Shown here piece after piece: positions 11,083 through 19,870 of a stretch of DNA of 64,000 bases. Position 1 is the stretch's first letter. Each line of letters starts with the position of its first letter. This DNA comes from Dokdonella_A sp963758365 (lineage in GTDB: Bacteria > Pseudomonadota > Gammaproteobacteria > Xanthomonadales > Rhodanobacteraceae), in assembly GCA_963758365.1 (NCBI GenBank), contig CAVWVB010000001.1, forward strand, positions 3,348,001 through 3,412,000. The letters run 5' to 3'. Both the position numbers and the translations under genes were made by a program. The notes beneath the pieces were generated by a model. The model worked only from the letters and a program-made list of their open reading frames with translations, made no database searches and was not told where the DNA came from.

Positions 11083-11669
11083 GCGCGGCCCTCGCGTTCG
11101 GGCTCTCCGGCCAGCGCGCAGCCGATCCATGCGCGCGCGCGCAGCCATTCGCGCTGCACGCTGCGCGGGGTCAGACCGAGCAGCTCTGCGATCGCGCTGC
11201 TGTCGAGCCCGCCGAAGACGCGGTACTCGATCAGTCGGACCAGACGCGGATCGCGTTCGGCGAGAGCGGTCAGCGCCTCGTCGAGCGCGACGATCGCTTC
11301 CGGACGGTCCGCGCTGTCGGCTTCGACGCCGCTCAGCGACAGCACGGTGCGGTCGCCGCCGCGCTTGTCCGCCTGGCGCTTGCGCGCATGATCGACCACG
11401 ATCTGGCGCATCGCACGCGCGCAAAGCGCAAACAGATGACCGCGATCACTGACGCCCAGATGCGCATGTCCGGCCAGTTTCAGATAGGCCTCGTTGACCA
11501 GCGCGGTGGTCGACAGCGTCGCGGCACCGCTCGCGCGCAGCAGCGCGCGGTGCGCGATCCCCTTGAGTTCGCCGTAGACGAGCGGAAACACGCGCGCGAG
11601 CAGGGTCTCCTCGTCGCCGCTGCAGGCGACGATCAGGCGGGTCACGCTGTCGTCGATGGACTCGTGCAC
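11079..11669 (-). CDS. ECF-type RNA polymerase sigma factor (TIGR02999-like)
   Basis: An extracytoplasmic-function sigma factor. Region 2 contains the family signature TTALVNEAYLKL and AMRQIVVDHARKRQADKRGG; region 4 ends with the helix-turn-helix LDSSAIAELLGLTPRSVQREWLRARAW. I prefer the GTG start at 11669, giving 196 residues, the usual family length; an ATG at 11768 would add 33 poorly conserved residues. The gene overlaps the kinase gene downstream by ATGA. No anti-sigma factor gene lies next to it, so activity may be set through the kinase or by expression level. Confidence 0.88.
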
Positions 11670-11778
11670 GGCCTGCCGCCCCGCTGGCCCGACGATCGGA
11701 CCCACAGGCTCGCGCGGCGCGGTCGCGAATGCAACCCCGCCGCGCCCGCCGTGTGCGCGTGCGCACATGAATGCCGCG

Positions 11779-13050
11779 CTAGAGCGTTTCGAGAGGATCG
11801 AAAAAAATCACGTCGTCGCTGAGTTCGATCGCGCCGACATCGCAGCGCGCGTTGCCGTTGCCGTCGAAATCGACCGGTCGCTCGAGGAAGTGCTGGTCAT
11901 CCTCCTCGCAGCCGATTGGACCACCGGTGACCGGATGGCCAAGGTCGATCAGCGCGCTGATCGTGAGTGGCCAACTCGCATGGGTGAAGCCGCCGTGGCG
12001 CTGCAGCGGAGTCAGCCTGGGGTCGACGCCCGGGTAGTTCGACGAGCCCGCCGCCAGCTCGCAGGTATCGTCCGAATCCATGTTGTAGTTGTTGAGGTTG
12101 AGGCTGGCGACGCCCGAGATCACGCAGTCCATGTTGCCCTGCCGTGCGACGACGCTGTTGCGCATCTGGAAGACGCCGTCGGCGCCGCCGATGCGGATGC
12201 CGACGCCGGTATTGGCGACGATCGTCGAGTTGCGCACAAGCAGGGTGCTGTCGTCCTGGCTGTTGATGCCGTTGCCGATGTTGGACGCGATCGTCGAGTC
12301 GAGAACCGTCATGAACGGCGAGCCGCTGAACGGCGGCGTGTTCTCGATCGCGATCGCATTGAAGCCGCCGACGCCGGAGTTTGCGAACACGCTTGCGTGA
12401 TCGATCGTGAGCGTGCCGCGATTGAAGATCGCGCTGCCGCTGCTGTCGACGAAGTCGTCCTGGCGCTCGTTGTCGAAAAATTCGGACGCGGAGACAGTCG
12501 TCTGCGCGCCGTCGTTGTAGAGGCCGCCGCCGAAGTTGGCGCGGTTGCCGTAGATGCGCAGGAACGAGAGCTGCACGATTCCGGCGCCGAAGTTGACCGC
12601 GACACCACCGCCTCCCGAATCGCCGGGAATCGTCGCGTCGCCGCCGGTGATGTCGAAGTTGAACATCAGAACGTTGCCGCCGTGTATCTCGAACGCGCGC
12701 TCCTGGCCGTTCGCATCGACCACCGGTCGCTCGCCGGTGGCGAAGAACATGATCGTCACGTCGTCGTTGATATCGAGGTCGCCATTGAACGCGTTGTCTT
12801 CCTGGGCCGTGCGCGTCAGCGTATAGACCTGACCGGCGCTCAGCGAGATCGTGTCGGGTCCGGCATGGGCATTGGCTTCCTGGATCGCCGCGCGCAACGT
12901 GCAGGTTCCCGGGATGCCCATCTCGGCATGGCACACGCCATCGCCGGTGTTGTCGTCGGGCACGTCGGCCTCGCTGTTGACCGTGAATGTCGTGGCATGC
13001 GCTGGCAGCGCGGTGAACGCTGCGAACAGCAGGATCGCAAGAGGGCGCAT
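11779..13050 (-). CDS. Secreted CSLREA-type parallel beta-helix protein
   Basis: A 423-residue exported protein with a signal peptide (MRPLAILLFAAFTALPAHA). It opens with the CSLREA-domain pattern (TFTVNSEADVPDD, then CTLRAAIQEANA), which usually precedes a right-handed beta-helix. The body has repeated short turns such as GNRANFGGGLYNDG and LDSTIASNIGNGINSQDDS, as in pectate-lyase-like adhesins. It ends DVIFFDPLETL, an analogue of the F-x-DGFE tail on the protein at 5029-6201. A GGAG ribosome site supports the ATG at 13050. Role: probably surface or extracellular matrix; no catalytic residues can be assigned. Confidence 0.85.
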   Translation of the reverse strand: MRPLAILLFAAFTALPAHATTFTVNSEADVPDDNTGDGVCHAEMGIPGTCTLRAAIQEANAHAGPDTISLSAGQVYTLTRTAQEDNAFNGDLDINDDVTIMFFATGERPVVDANGQERAFEIHGGNVLMFNFDITGGDATIPGDSGGGGVAVNFGAGIVQLSFLRIYGNRANFGGGLYNDGAQTTVSASEFFDNERQDDFVDSSGSAIFNRGTLTIDHASVFANSGVGGFNAIAIENTPPFSGSPFMTVLDSTIASNIGNGINSQDDSTLLVRNSTIVANTGVGIRIGGADGVFQMRNSVVARQGNMDCVISGVASLNLNNYNMDSDDTCELAAGSSNYPGVDPRLTPLQRHGGFTHASWPLTISALIDLGHPVTGGPIGCEEDDQHFLERPVDFDGNGNARCDVGAIELSDDVIFFDPLETL

Positions 13051-13208
13051 CGTCGTCTCCGTCGGGTGTGGGCCTGCAAGAAAGAACGCGAACCGGCACG
13101 GGAAACGACACGCGGCCGCCGGATCACCGGCGCGCAACGCGCCCTGTGCTAGGCTGCCGGCCCCATACGGCGCGCCACGCGCCATCGCCGGTCCGGAGGA
13201 TGAAGTCG

Positions 13209-14147
13209 ATGAACAAGCTCGCATGCCTGTTGCCCTTCGCGATTGCCCTGGTCGCCTGCGGTTCGCCGGAACAGACGCCGCCCGGCGAATCGTCCGCCGC
13301 ACCCGCGGCCGTGGATCAACCGGCCGAGCCGGCCCCGCCACGCAGCGCCGCGGAGCTCGCCGAAGGCAAGCTCGATGATGCGATCGCCGGCGAGTGGCGT
13401 TCGGCGGAAAACCGCGCGCGTGACCAGTACCGGCATCCGAAGGAGACGCTCGAGTTCTTCGACGTCACGCCGGATCAGACCCTGATCGAGATCACGCCGG
13501 GCGCGGGCTGGTACACCGAGATTCTCGCGCCGCTGCTCAAGGGATCGGGAACCTACATCGCCGCGCTGTTCGTCGACTCCAGCTCCGACTACGCAAAGAA
13601 GAACAACGACAAGTACCGCGACCTGCTCAAGGCCGATGCGGCCGCGTTCGGTGATGTCAAGGTAATCGAGATGGATCCGAAGACGCCGAACCTCGGCGCG
13701 CCCGGATCGGCCGATACCGTGCTGACTTTCCGCAACGTGCACAACTGGGCGGGCAGCGGCAATGCGCCGGCGATGTTCAAGGCGTTCTTCGACGTGCTCA
13801 AGCCGGGCGGCGTGCTCGGGGTCGTCGATCATCGTGCCTCCGCGAGCGCCCCTGCCGACAAGATCGGCGACTCGGGCTATCTGCCGCAGGACTACGTGAT
13901 CAAGCTCGCGACCGATGCCGGGTTCCGGCTCGCCGGACAGAGCGACATCAATGCCAATCCGAAGGACACCAAGGATTACGAAAAGGGCGTGTGGACCCTG
14001 CCGCCCACGCTGCGCCTCGGCGACACGGATCGCGACAAGTACCTCGCGATCGGCGAGTCGGATCGCATGACCCTGAAGTTCGTCAAGCCCAAGGCCGACA
14101 CGATCTTCCAGCAGGAAGAACCTGCACCCGAACCCGCGAAGGGCTGA
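13209..14147 (+). CDS. Lipoprotein with class I SAM-methyltransferase-like fold
   Basis: The 312-residue product has a lipoprotein signal peptide (MNKLACLLPFAIALVAC, lipobox VAC-G), an Ala/Pro-rich linker to about residue 45, then a Rossmann methyltransferase-like domain: motif I region ITPGAGWYTEILAPLL near residue 98, ADTVLTFRNVHNW near residue 175 and the post-motif VLKPGGVLGVVDH near residue 200. Relatives occur in many Proteobacteria as predicted methyltransferases (COG4798-like). Export is odd because SAM is not expected in the periplasm, so it may bind another ligand. GGAGG at 13195-13199 is best spaced for the second ATG at 13209, rather than the one at 13200. Confidence 0.82.
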   Translation: MNKLACLLPFAIALVACGSPEQTPPGESSAAPAAVDQPAEPAPPRSAAELAEGKLDDAIAGEWRSAENRARDQYRHPKETLEFFDVTPDQTLIEITPGAGWYTEILAPLLKGSGTYIAALFVDSSSDYAKKNNDKYRDLLKADAAAFGDVKVIEMDPKTPNLGAPGSADTVLTFRNVHNWAGSGNAPAMFKAFFDVLKPGGVLGVVDHRASASAPADKIGDSGYLPQDYVIKLATDAGFRLAGQSDINANPKDTKDYEKGVWTLPPTLRLGDTDRDKYLAIGESDRMTLKFVKPKADTIFQQEEPAPEPAKG

Positions 14148-14264
14148 CCGGATCGCGACGGCAGCGATCCGCGGAGTTGCCGCACGCCGCGCGCGGGCTG
14201 CTGACCCGGCAAGCGCGGCGCGACGCCGCGGCGACCGCGCAGGAATGCCCGGTGTCGCGACTGG

Positions 14265-14852
14265 ATGCGGGCCGCCCAGGCCCGTATCGCCGATCCTGCG
14301 CCGGCGATGCTGATCCTGCTCAACAAGCCGTACGGCGTGCTTTGCCAGTTCACCGACCACGGCGTGCCGCCGCGCCGCACGCTGGCCGAGTTCGTGCGCG
14401 AGCAGGGCGTCTATGCGGCCGGACGGCTCGACCGTGACAGCGAGGGCCTGCTCCTGCTCACCGACGACGGCGCGCTCGCGCATCGGCTCACCGATCCGCA
14501 TCACAAGGTGGCCAAGACCTATCTCGCGCAGGTCGAAGGCACGCCGAACGCAAGCCGGCTCGACGCGCTGCGCAACGGCGTATCGCTGCGCGACGGCCCG
14601 ACCCTGCCCGCCGACGTCGCCGTACTCGATCGCGCGCCGACCTGGCTGTGGCCGCGCGATCCGCCGGTGCGCTTTCGCAAGACCGTGCCCGATGCATGGA
14701 TCGAGCTGACCCTGCGCGAGGGCCGCAACCGGCAGGTGCGCCGGATGACCGCCGCGGTCGGCCTGCCGACCCTGCGCCTGATCCGTGTGCGGGTCGGCGC
14801 GCATGCGCTCGGGGCGCTCGGCCCGGGCGAATCGCGGCGCGTCGAGCGCTGA
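14265..14852 (+). CDS. rluE: 23S rRNA pseudouridine(2457) synthase
   Basis: RluE converts U2457 of 23S rRNA to pseudouridine. The protein belongs to the RsuA/RluB/E/F group and lacks the N-terminal S4 domain, as does RluE. The catalytic motif GRLDRDSEGLLLLT carries the active Asp, and the segments LLNKPYGVLCQFTD, GPTLPADV, WLWPRDPP and GRNRQVRRMTAAVG closely follow the E. coli enzyme from memory. The start is uncertain: ATG at 14265 gives 195 residues, while ATG at 14307 starts at MLILLNKPYG; neither has a clear ribosome site. The gene stands alone. Confidence 0.92.
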   Translation: MRAAQARIADPAPAMLILLNKPYGVLCQFTDHGVPPRRTLAEFVREQGVYAAGRLDRDSEGLLLLTDDGALAHRLTDPHHKVAKTYLAQVEGTPNASRLDALRNGVSLRDGPTLPADVAVLDRAPTWLWPRDPPVRFRKTVPDAWIELTLREGRNRQVRRMTAAVGLPTLRLIRVRVGAHALGALGPGESRRVER

Positions 14853-14991
14853 GCGACTGCGCGGGCCATGCACCGGTCTGCCGGTACAACGCATCCGTGC
14901 GCGGAGACCCCGTGGCGTGCGCGCGACACGCATGCAGCGTCGCGCGCGCATGTTGTAAGGTTTCTCGGCCGCTGCGATGCGAGTCCCGCGC

Positions 14992-15732
14992 ATGACATTC
15001 AAGGATCATTTTTCGGGCCACGCACGCGGCTACCGCGACGCACGACCCGCCTATCCGGACGCGCTGTTCGACTGGCTCGCCGATCGCGCGCCGGATCGGA
15101 CCCTTGCGTGGGACTGCGGCTGCGGTAACGGCCAGGCCAGCGTCGCGCTCGCGGGTCGCTTCGCGCGCGTGCTCGCGAGCGATCCGAGCGCGAACCAGAT
15201 CGCGAACGCCGAACCACGCGCGAACATCGACTACCGCGTCGAAGCGGCCGAACGCTGTTCGCTCGCGGAGCAGGCGGCCGACCTGGTGACGGTCGCCCAG
15301 GCGCTGCACTGGTTCGACTTCGACGCGTTCTGGCCCGAAGTGCGGCGTGTACTCAAGCCCGGTGGCCTGTTCGCGGCATGGGCCTATGCGGACTGCCGGG
15401 TCGAGCCGGCTATCGACGCAATCAAGGACCGGCTCTATGTCGACCTGGTCGGCGCGTACTGGCCGGCCGAACGTGCACTCGTCGACGCGGGCTATCGCAC
15501 GATCCCGTTCCCGCTCGAGCCGATCGACGCACCCGCGTTCGCGATGACCGCGCAGTGGGACGTCGCGCGGTTCCTCGCGTATCTGCGTTCGTGGTCGGCC
15601 ACGCAGCGCTACGTGAACGAAAACCGCGCCGACCCGGTCGCGATCGTCGAAGACGAACTGCGTGCCGCGTGGGGTGCACACGTGCGGCGCAGCGTGCGCT
15701 GGGACTTTCACCTGCGCTGCGGCCGGGTCTGA
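14992..15732 (+). CDS. Class I SAM-dependent methyltransferase (small-molecule, TMT1/TAM-like)
   Basis: A 246-residue cytosolic methyltransferase. It starts with FKDHFSGHARGYRDARPAYP, a hallmark of the group related to yeast trans-aconitate methyltransferase and Crg1, then motif I (WDCGCGNGQAS, near residue 43), the acidic end of strand 2 (ASDPSANQI), motif IV (LVTVAQALHWFD) and VLKPGGLFAAW. The substrate is not determinable; small carboxylic acids or toxic compounds are known for relatives. ATG at 14992 is chosen over an ATG five codons upstream because the conserved block starts there. A double hairpin follows the gene. Confidence 0.85.
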   Translation: MTFKDHFSGHARGYRDARPAYPDALFDWLADRAPDRTLAWDCGCGNGQASVALAGRFARVLASDPSANQIANAEPRANIDYRVEAAERCSLAEQAADLVTVAQALHWFDFDAFWPEVRRVLKPGGLFAAWAYADCRVEPAIDAIKDRLYVDLVGAYWPAERALVDAGYRTIPFPLEPIDAPAFAMTAQWDVARFLAYLRSWSATQRYVNENRADPVAIVEDELRAAWGAHVRRSVRWDFHLRCGRV

Positions 15733-15763
15733 GCGGCCGCAGCGCTCGATCCCGATCGGCCCC

Positions 15764-15820
15764 GCCACGCTTCGTCGCACGACGAAGCGTGGCGCCATTG
15801 GAAAGCCCGAAAATGGCGCC
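15764..15820. repeat. Two abutting inverted repeats
   Basis: Bases 15764-15777 pair perfectly with 15780-15793 (GCCACGCTTCGTCG arm), and the last three bases of that structure also begin a second repeat, GGCGCCATT at 15791-15799 with AATGGCGCC at 15812-15820. The two hairpins are mutually exclusive at the shared bases. They lie in the gap between the methyltransferase and the EamA gene and could terminate the former, or be a REP-like element. Part of the second arm recurs at 56370-56381. Confidence 0.55.
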
Positions 15821-15873
15821 AGATGAGGCCTGCGCCGCGCGACCGTGCGCGCAGGGCCCCAGGGAGGGCAACC

Positions 15874-16788
15874 GTGAACCAGCCGCAACCCGATGTGCTC
15901 GCCGCGCCGCCCGTGCCGCTCGCGCAATGGACCCGGCACGACTGGTGGACGCCGTTCGAGCTGCTCATGCTCGGTGCGATCTGGGGCGGCTCGTTCCTGT
16001 TCATGCGCGTGGCCGCGGTCGACTTCGGAGCGTTCGCACTGGTCGAGGTGCGCATCGTGCTCGGCGCGCTGATCCTGTTACCGTTCCTGTGGCGCGTGCG
16101 GTCGCGGCTCACATCCGCACACTGGCGTCGCTTCGCGATCATCGGCGCGCTGAACTCGGCGATTCCGTTTTCGCTGTTCGCGTGGGGCGCGGAACGCGCA
16201 CCGGCCGGCATCGGCGCGATCGCGAACAGCATGACCGTGTTGTTCACCGCGCTGGTCGCGCTGGTCGTCTACGGCGAACGCATCGGCACGCGTCGTGCAA
16301 TGGCCCTGCTCGCGGGATTCATCGGCGTGGTCGTGCTGACCCGGGGCAAGACCGACGGCGCGAACATTGCCGCGGCCGCGCTGGCCGGCACCGCCGCCTC
16401 GCTGAGCTATGGATTCGCGTCCAACTTCACGCGGCGCTGGCTTGCCGATGTGCCGCCGCTCGCCGCGGTTGCCGGCACCCTCGGCTGCGGCGCACTGCTG
16501 CTCGCACCGTTCGCGATCGCGACCTGGCCCGCAACGCCGCCGCCGCCACATTCCTGGATCAGCGCCGGCCTGCTCGGCGTACTCTGTACCGGCATCGCCT
16601 ACGCATTCTTCTTCCGCCTGATCCAGCGCGTCGGCGCGCCGCGCGCGGCCACCTGCACCTACCTCGTGCCGCTGTTCGGTGTCGGCTGGGGCTGGTTGCT
16701 GCTCGGCGAGGCGCCGACGCCGACCATGCTGCTCGCGGGCGCGCTGATCCTCGGCGGGGTGGTCGCGAGTCAGCACAGCCGCGCATAG
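15874..16788 (+). CDS. EamA/DMT-family transporter
   Basis: A 304-residue inner-membrane protein of the drug/metabolite transporter superfamily with about ten helices in two EamA repeats. The first repeat begins LLMLGAIWGGSFLFMRVAAV with the typical WGG-x-F signature, and the second half contains SLSYGFASNFTRRWL and ends LILGGVVASQHSRA. Such proteins export amino acids, metabolites or drugs; the substrate cannot be deduced. The GTG start is set by GGGAGG 7 bases upstream. It is single on its strand between two hairpin-bearing gaps. Confidence 0.9.
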   Translation: MNQPQPDVLAAPPVPLAQWTRHDWWTPFELLMLGAIWGGSFLFMRVAAVDFGAFALVEVRIVLGALILLPFLWRVRSRLTSAHWRRFAIIGALNSAIPFSLFAWGAERAPAGIGAIANSMTVLFTALVALVVYGERIGTRRAMALLAGFIGVVVLTRGKTDGANIAAAALAGTAASLSYGFASNFTRRWLADVPPLAAVAGTLGCGALLLAPFAIATWPATPPPPHSWISAGLLGVLCTGIAYAFFFRLIQRVGAPRAATCTYLVPLFGVGWGWLLLGEAPTPTMLLAGALILGGVVASQHSRA

Positions 16789-16964
16789 CGGCCGTCCACC
16801 TGCATCCGGCCCGACCCGCGACTGCGCATCCGTAGCGCATCGCGAGGCGCGCAGGAAATCGATGCCGGGGCGCGCGATGCTTCCCGTTTGCCGCCGCATC
16901 GGTGGCGGCCTGTAGTATGGCGCGTCCCACATCCATGCCGCCCTCGGCACGCAAGCGAGCCGCC

Positions 16965-17354
16965 ATGTCGCAGGAACTCATCTACACGACGCTGTATGCG
17001 GCGCTGAGTCTCACCGATTCGATCCTGCAGATCTGGATCACGCTCACATTCGCCGTCATCGTTTCGACCTACGTCGCGGGCGCACGTTTCGACCGCTTCG
17101 TCTACTTCCTGCTGTCGGGCCTGTACCTGCTCGCGTCGGGCGTGCTGCTGCTGAGGTTCATGAGCGCGGCCTATCAGGCGTTCCATTACAAGCACCTGCT
17201 CGTCGAGCGTGGCTACGAGGCATGGCCCGTTCCCAATTTCGTATCGGTCGCGATCGGCGGCGGCACGCTGGTATTGCTGTTTGCGGGCACCATCGGCACG
17301 CTCTGGTTCGTGCGCGTGACCTGGAAGCAGGTCGAGGCGCTGCGGGTCTCCTAG
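16965..17354 (+). CDS. Small integral membrane protein of unknown function
   Basis: A 129-residue protein with three predicted membrane helices (about residues 10-36, 47-68 and 96-120) separated by short loops, including AGARFDRFVYF and a 25-residue hydrophilic segment FHYKHLLVERGYEAWPVPNF. It has no signal peptide or recognised family motif. Codon use fits the neighbourhood. It converges on the OmpA-like gene 52 bases away. Confidence 0.65.
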   Translation: MSQELIYTTLYAALSLTDSILQIWITLTFAVIVSTYVAGARFDRFVYFLLSGLYLLASGVLLLRFMSAAYQAFHYKHLLVERGYEAWPVPNFVSVAIGGGTLVLLFAGTIGTLWFVRVTWKQVEALRVS

Positions 17355-17406
17355 ACACGCAGGCACGCGGGCCGGGCGCCTGAATGCGACGCCGCGAGCG
17401 GGCTCG

Positions 17407-18489
17407 CTAGCGGTTGGTCAACTGGATTTCGATGCGCCGGTTCTTCGCCCAGGCCTCTGCGGTGTCGGCGCGGTCGAGCGGCTGGAACTCGCCGAATCCG
17501 TTCGCGGACAGGCGGTTGGCCGGGATGCCCTGCACGACCAGATACTTGACGATCGCGACCGCACGCGCGGTCGACAGCTCCCAGTTCGACGCAAACTGCG
17601 CGGTGTGGATCGGCCGCCTGTCGGTGTGGCCGTCGATGCGCAGCACCCAGTCGAGGCTCGACGGGATCTCCGCGGCCACCTCGCGCACGGTCAGGGCAAG
17701 CGCGGCGAGACGCTGCTGCGCGTCGGGTCCGAGTTCAGCCGAGCCCGAATCGAACAGGATGTCGGTCGGCACGACGAAACGGTCGCCGACCACCTTGACG
17801 TCGCTGCGGTCGCCGAGCGCCTGGCGCAGCTTGCCGAAGAACTCGGAGCGGTACTTCTCGAGTTCGCCGACGCGGTTCGCGAGCGCGATGTTGAGCTGCC
17901 TGCCGAGGTCGGCGATCTTCGCGTCCTTCGCATCGACCTGCTTGTTCGCGATGTCGAGCGCGGCCTGGATCCTGCCGAGCTGCTCGTTGAGCGCGGCGAG
18001 CTGACGGTTCAGCAGTTCGACCTGGGCCGCGGCGGCCGAAGTCAGGTCGGTCTGCCTGACCAGATCCTGCTTCGAGGTGTCGAGTGCCGCGGACAGGCTC
18101 GCGACCTGCGTTTCCAGCTGCTGCTTGAGTGCGCTCAGCGCGGCGATGTCGGCGTTGAGCTTCGCGGCCTCGGCGGTCGCGGCGTCGAGCGCGCCGCGCG
18201 CGCTGTCACGCTCGCGCGTGCTCTGGCCGAGCGAGGCCGTGAGTTCGGCGACCCTGGCGTCGAGGTTGCGCTTCTGGCCCTCGCTCAGCGACAGGTTTCT
18301 GGCCAGCTCCGCGACCCGCGCGTTCAGCGTGTCGAGCGCGCGGTTCTTGCCAGCGAGTGTGTCGGACAGCACGAACTGGCCGATTGCGAACAGCAGCAGC
18401 ACGAAGATCATGACCATGATCAGCGAGCTCAGCGCATCGACGAAGCCGGGCCAGATGTCGAACACGCGGCGGCGGCGCAGCACGCTCAT
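17407..18489 (-). CDS. MotB/OmpA-like envelope protein with coiled coil
   Basis: A 360-residue protein anchored by one N-terminal helix (FVDALSSLIMVMIFVLLLFA, about residue 16-42) that is rich in small/polar residues like the MotB/ExbD channel helix. A long coiled coil (about 45-215) follows, and then an OmpA/MotB peptidoglycan-binding domain (about 225-360) with ILFDSGSAELGP, IDGHTDRRPI and the NRRIEIQL end. It follows the MotA-like gene by 64 bases and is presumably its partner. The pair looks like a proton-driven envelope motor distinct from flagellar MotAB and TolQR: no flagellar genes are nearby, and the coiled coil is unusually long. Confidence 0.88.
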   Translation of the reverse strand: MSVLRRRRVFDIWPGFVDALSSLIMVMIFVLLLFAIGQFVLSDTLAGKNRALDTLNARVAELARNLSLSEGQKRNLDARVAELTASLGQSTRERDSARGALDAATAEAAKLNADIAALSALKQQLETQVASLSAALDTSKQDLVRQTDLTSAAAAQVELLNRQLAALNEQLGRIQAALDIANKQVDAKDAKIADLGRQLNIALANRVGELEKYRSEFFGKLRQALGDRSDVKVVGDRFVVPTDILFDSGSAELGPDAQQRLAALALTVREVAAEIPSSLDWVLRIDGHTDRRPIHTAQFASNWELSTARAVAIVKYLVVQGIPANRLSANGFGEFQPLDRADTAEAWAKNRRIEIQLTNR

Positions 18490-18553
18490 CGGAACAAATC
18501 CCGCGCGCCAGGGGGCGGCCGACCCGACCGCATCGCGTTCGCTGCCTTCACTT

Positions 18554-19648
18554 TCACCGGCGCGGCTCGCGCTCGGCGACCATCGGCGCGGGGGCCGCAC
18601 GTGGCCGTTGTGCATCGAGTGCGGCCGCGATCGTGCGCGAGAGCAGACGCAGTTCGGCACGCAATTCGTCGGAGAACCGCGCGTCGGGTCGATCCTGGTT
18701 CGCGAGCTGGCGCAACACGTTTTTGAGTTCGTCCTGCACGTCGGCCGCGGCCTGGCGTTCGCGCGCGTCGCGGCCGAGCAGGTCGGTGAGCCGGCCGAGT
18801 TGCGCGCCGAGTTCGCCGAGCTGCTGGTTGGTGCCATGGCGCTCGCGTTCGTTCTCGACGATCGCGCGCTGCATGCGGTCGAGACCATCCGCGGTCTGCT
18901 CGAGCAGCGCCTGCACGTAGGCCGGCACCGAAGCATCGGCTTCGAGCGCCGCGCCCGAGGACAGCCGCGTCATCCCGGACAGCCATTCCTCGAGCTCGCT
19001 GTGGAAGCGGTTCTGCGCGTGCCCGGCCTGCAGGTCGAGGAAACCGATCACGAGGGAACTGGCGAGACCGAACAGCGAGGTGGAAAAACTCGTTGACATG
19101 CCGCCGAGCGGCTCCTTGAGGTTCGCCTTGAGCGCGCCGAACATCGAGACCGCGTCGTTGCCGACATTCAGTGTGCCGATGATGTCGGCGACCGAGCGGA
19201 TCGTGACCAAGAGGCCCCAGAACGTGCCGAGCAGGCCGAGAAAGATCGCGAGACCGATCAGGTAGCGCGACAGGTCGCGCGATTCCTCGAGACGCAACTG
19301 CACGCTGTCGAGGATCGTGCGCATCGACGGCGCCGACAGCGCGGCGCGGCCGCGTTCGCGGCCGTCGAGCATGCGCGCCATCGGCGCGAGCAGGCGCGGG
19401 CGGCCCGCGGGTTTGTGTTGCGGATTCGAGCGCCGGAACGCCTCGATCCAGGCCACCTCGCGCGAGAGCACGAAAACCTGGCGCAGATTGACCACGATGC
19501 CGGCCGCGAGCACGAGCAGGATCACGCCGTTGAAGAATGGATTCGCGGCGAAGATCGCTCCGAGACGCGTTGCGAGCAGCGCGCCGAGTGCGCCGACCGC
19601 TAACAGGAATGCGGCCATCCAGGGAAGTACGCGTTGCGGGTTGCTCAT
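18554..19648 (-). CDS. MotA/TolQ/ExbB-like proton-channel protein
   Basis: A 364-residue inner-membrane protein with four helices: about 9-30, 38-60, 128-150 (LIGLAIFLGLLGTFWGLLVT) and 185-205 (TSFSTSLFGLASSLVIGFL). The last two with the segment GGMSTSFSTSLFGLASS match the MotA/TolQ/ExbB core. The C-terminal third is a charged coiled coil (QQLGELGAQLGRLTDLLGRD). It lies just upstream of the OmpA-like gene and should form a stator unit with it. This arrangement is common in Lysobacterales near hrpB. It resembles ZorA/ZorB of Zorya defence only in the motor core; no Zorya effector genes are present. Confidence 0.88.
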   Translation of the reverse strand: MSNPQRVLPWMAAFLLAVGALGALLATRLGAIFAANPFFNGVILLVLAAGIVVNLRQVFVLSREVAWIEAFRRSNPQHKPAGRPRLLAPMARMLDGRERGRAALSAPSMRTILDSVQLRLEESRDLSRYLIGLAIFLGLLGTFWGLLVTIRSVADIIGTLNVGNDAVSMFGALKANLKEPLGGMSTSFSTSLFGLASSLVIGFLDLQAGHAQNRFHSELEEWLSGMTRLSSGAALEADASVPAYVQALLEQTADGLDRMQRAIVENERERHGTNQQLGELGAQLGRLTDLLGRDARERQAAADVQDELKNVLRQLANQDRPDARFSDELRAELRLLSRTIAAALDAQRPRAAPAPMVAEREPRR

Positions 19649-19870
19649 GGGCGTCTCGCTGGCGGAAATGGAATCAGATGCATTCTGACTCCGACAGGTT
19701 GCACGACGGTTGGTTCCGGTCAGGTCGAGCGCGCGGTCTCGCGCACCGCGGCAATCCCGCAACGCGCGTGCTCATGGAGCGCTTCGGGCGTGCCGGGACC
19801 CGCGCGCAGCACGGTGCGCGCGCATGTCCTCGTGGCAGCCATGAGTCGACGCATCGCTTTCGCGCGCGCA

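Noticed and set aside
14150..14170. GGATCGC/GCGATCC hairpin after the methyltransferase lipoprotein gene
   Set aside because: A seven-base stem with no T run is weak evidence of a terminator and similar stems are frequent in this composition.
17407..19648. Zorya-type phage defence
   Set aside because: Only a MotA/MotB-like pair is present. The MotA-like protein lacks the very long ZorA tail, and no ZorC, ZorD or ZorE gene is next to it.
19674..19688. TCAGA-TGCAT-TCTGA inverted repeat upstream of the MotA-like gene
   Set aside because: A five-base-arm repeat is too short to support an operator without other copies; possible promoter element but not claimed.
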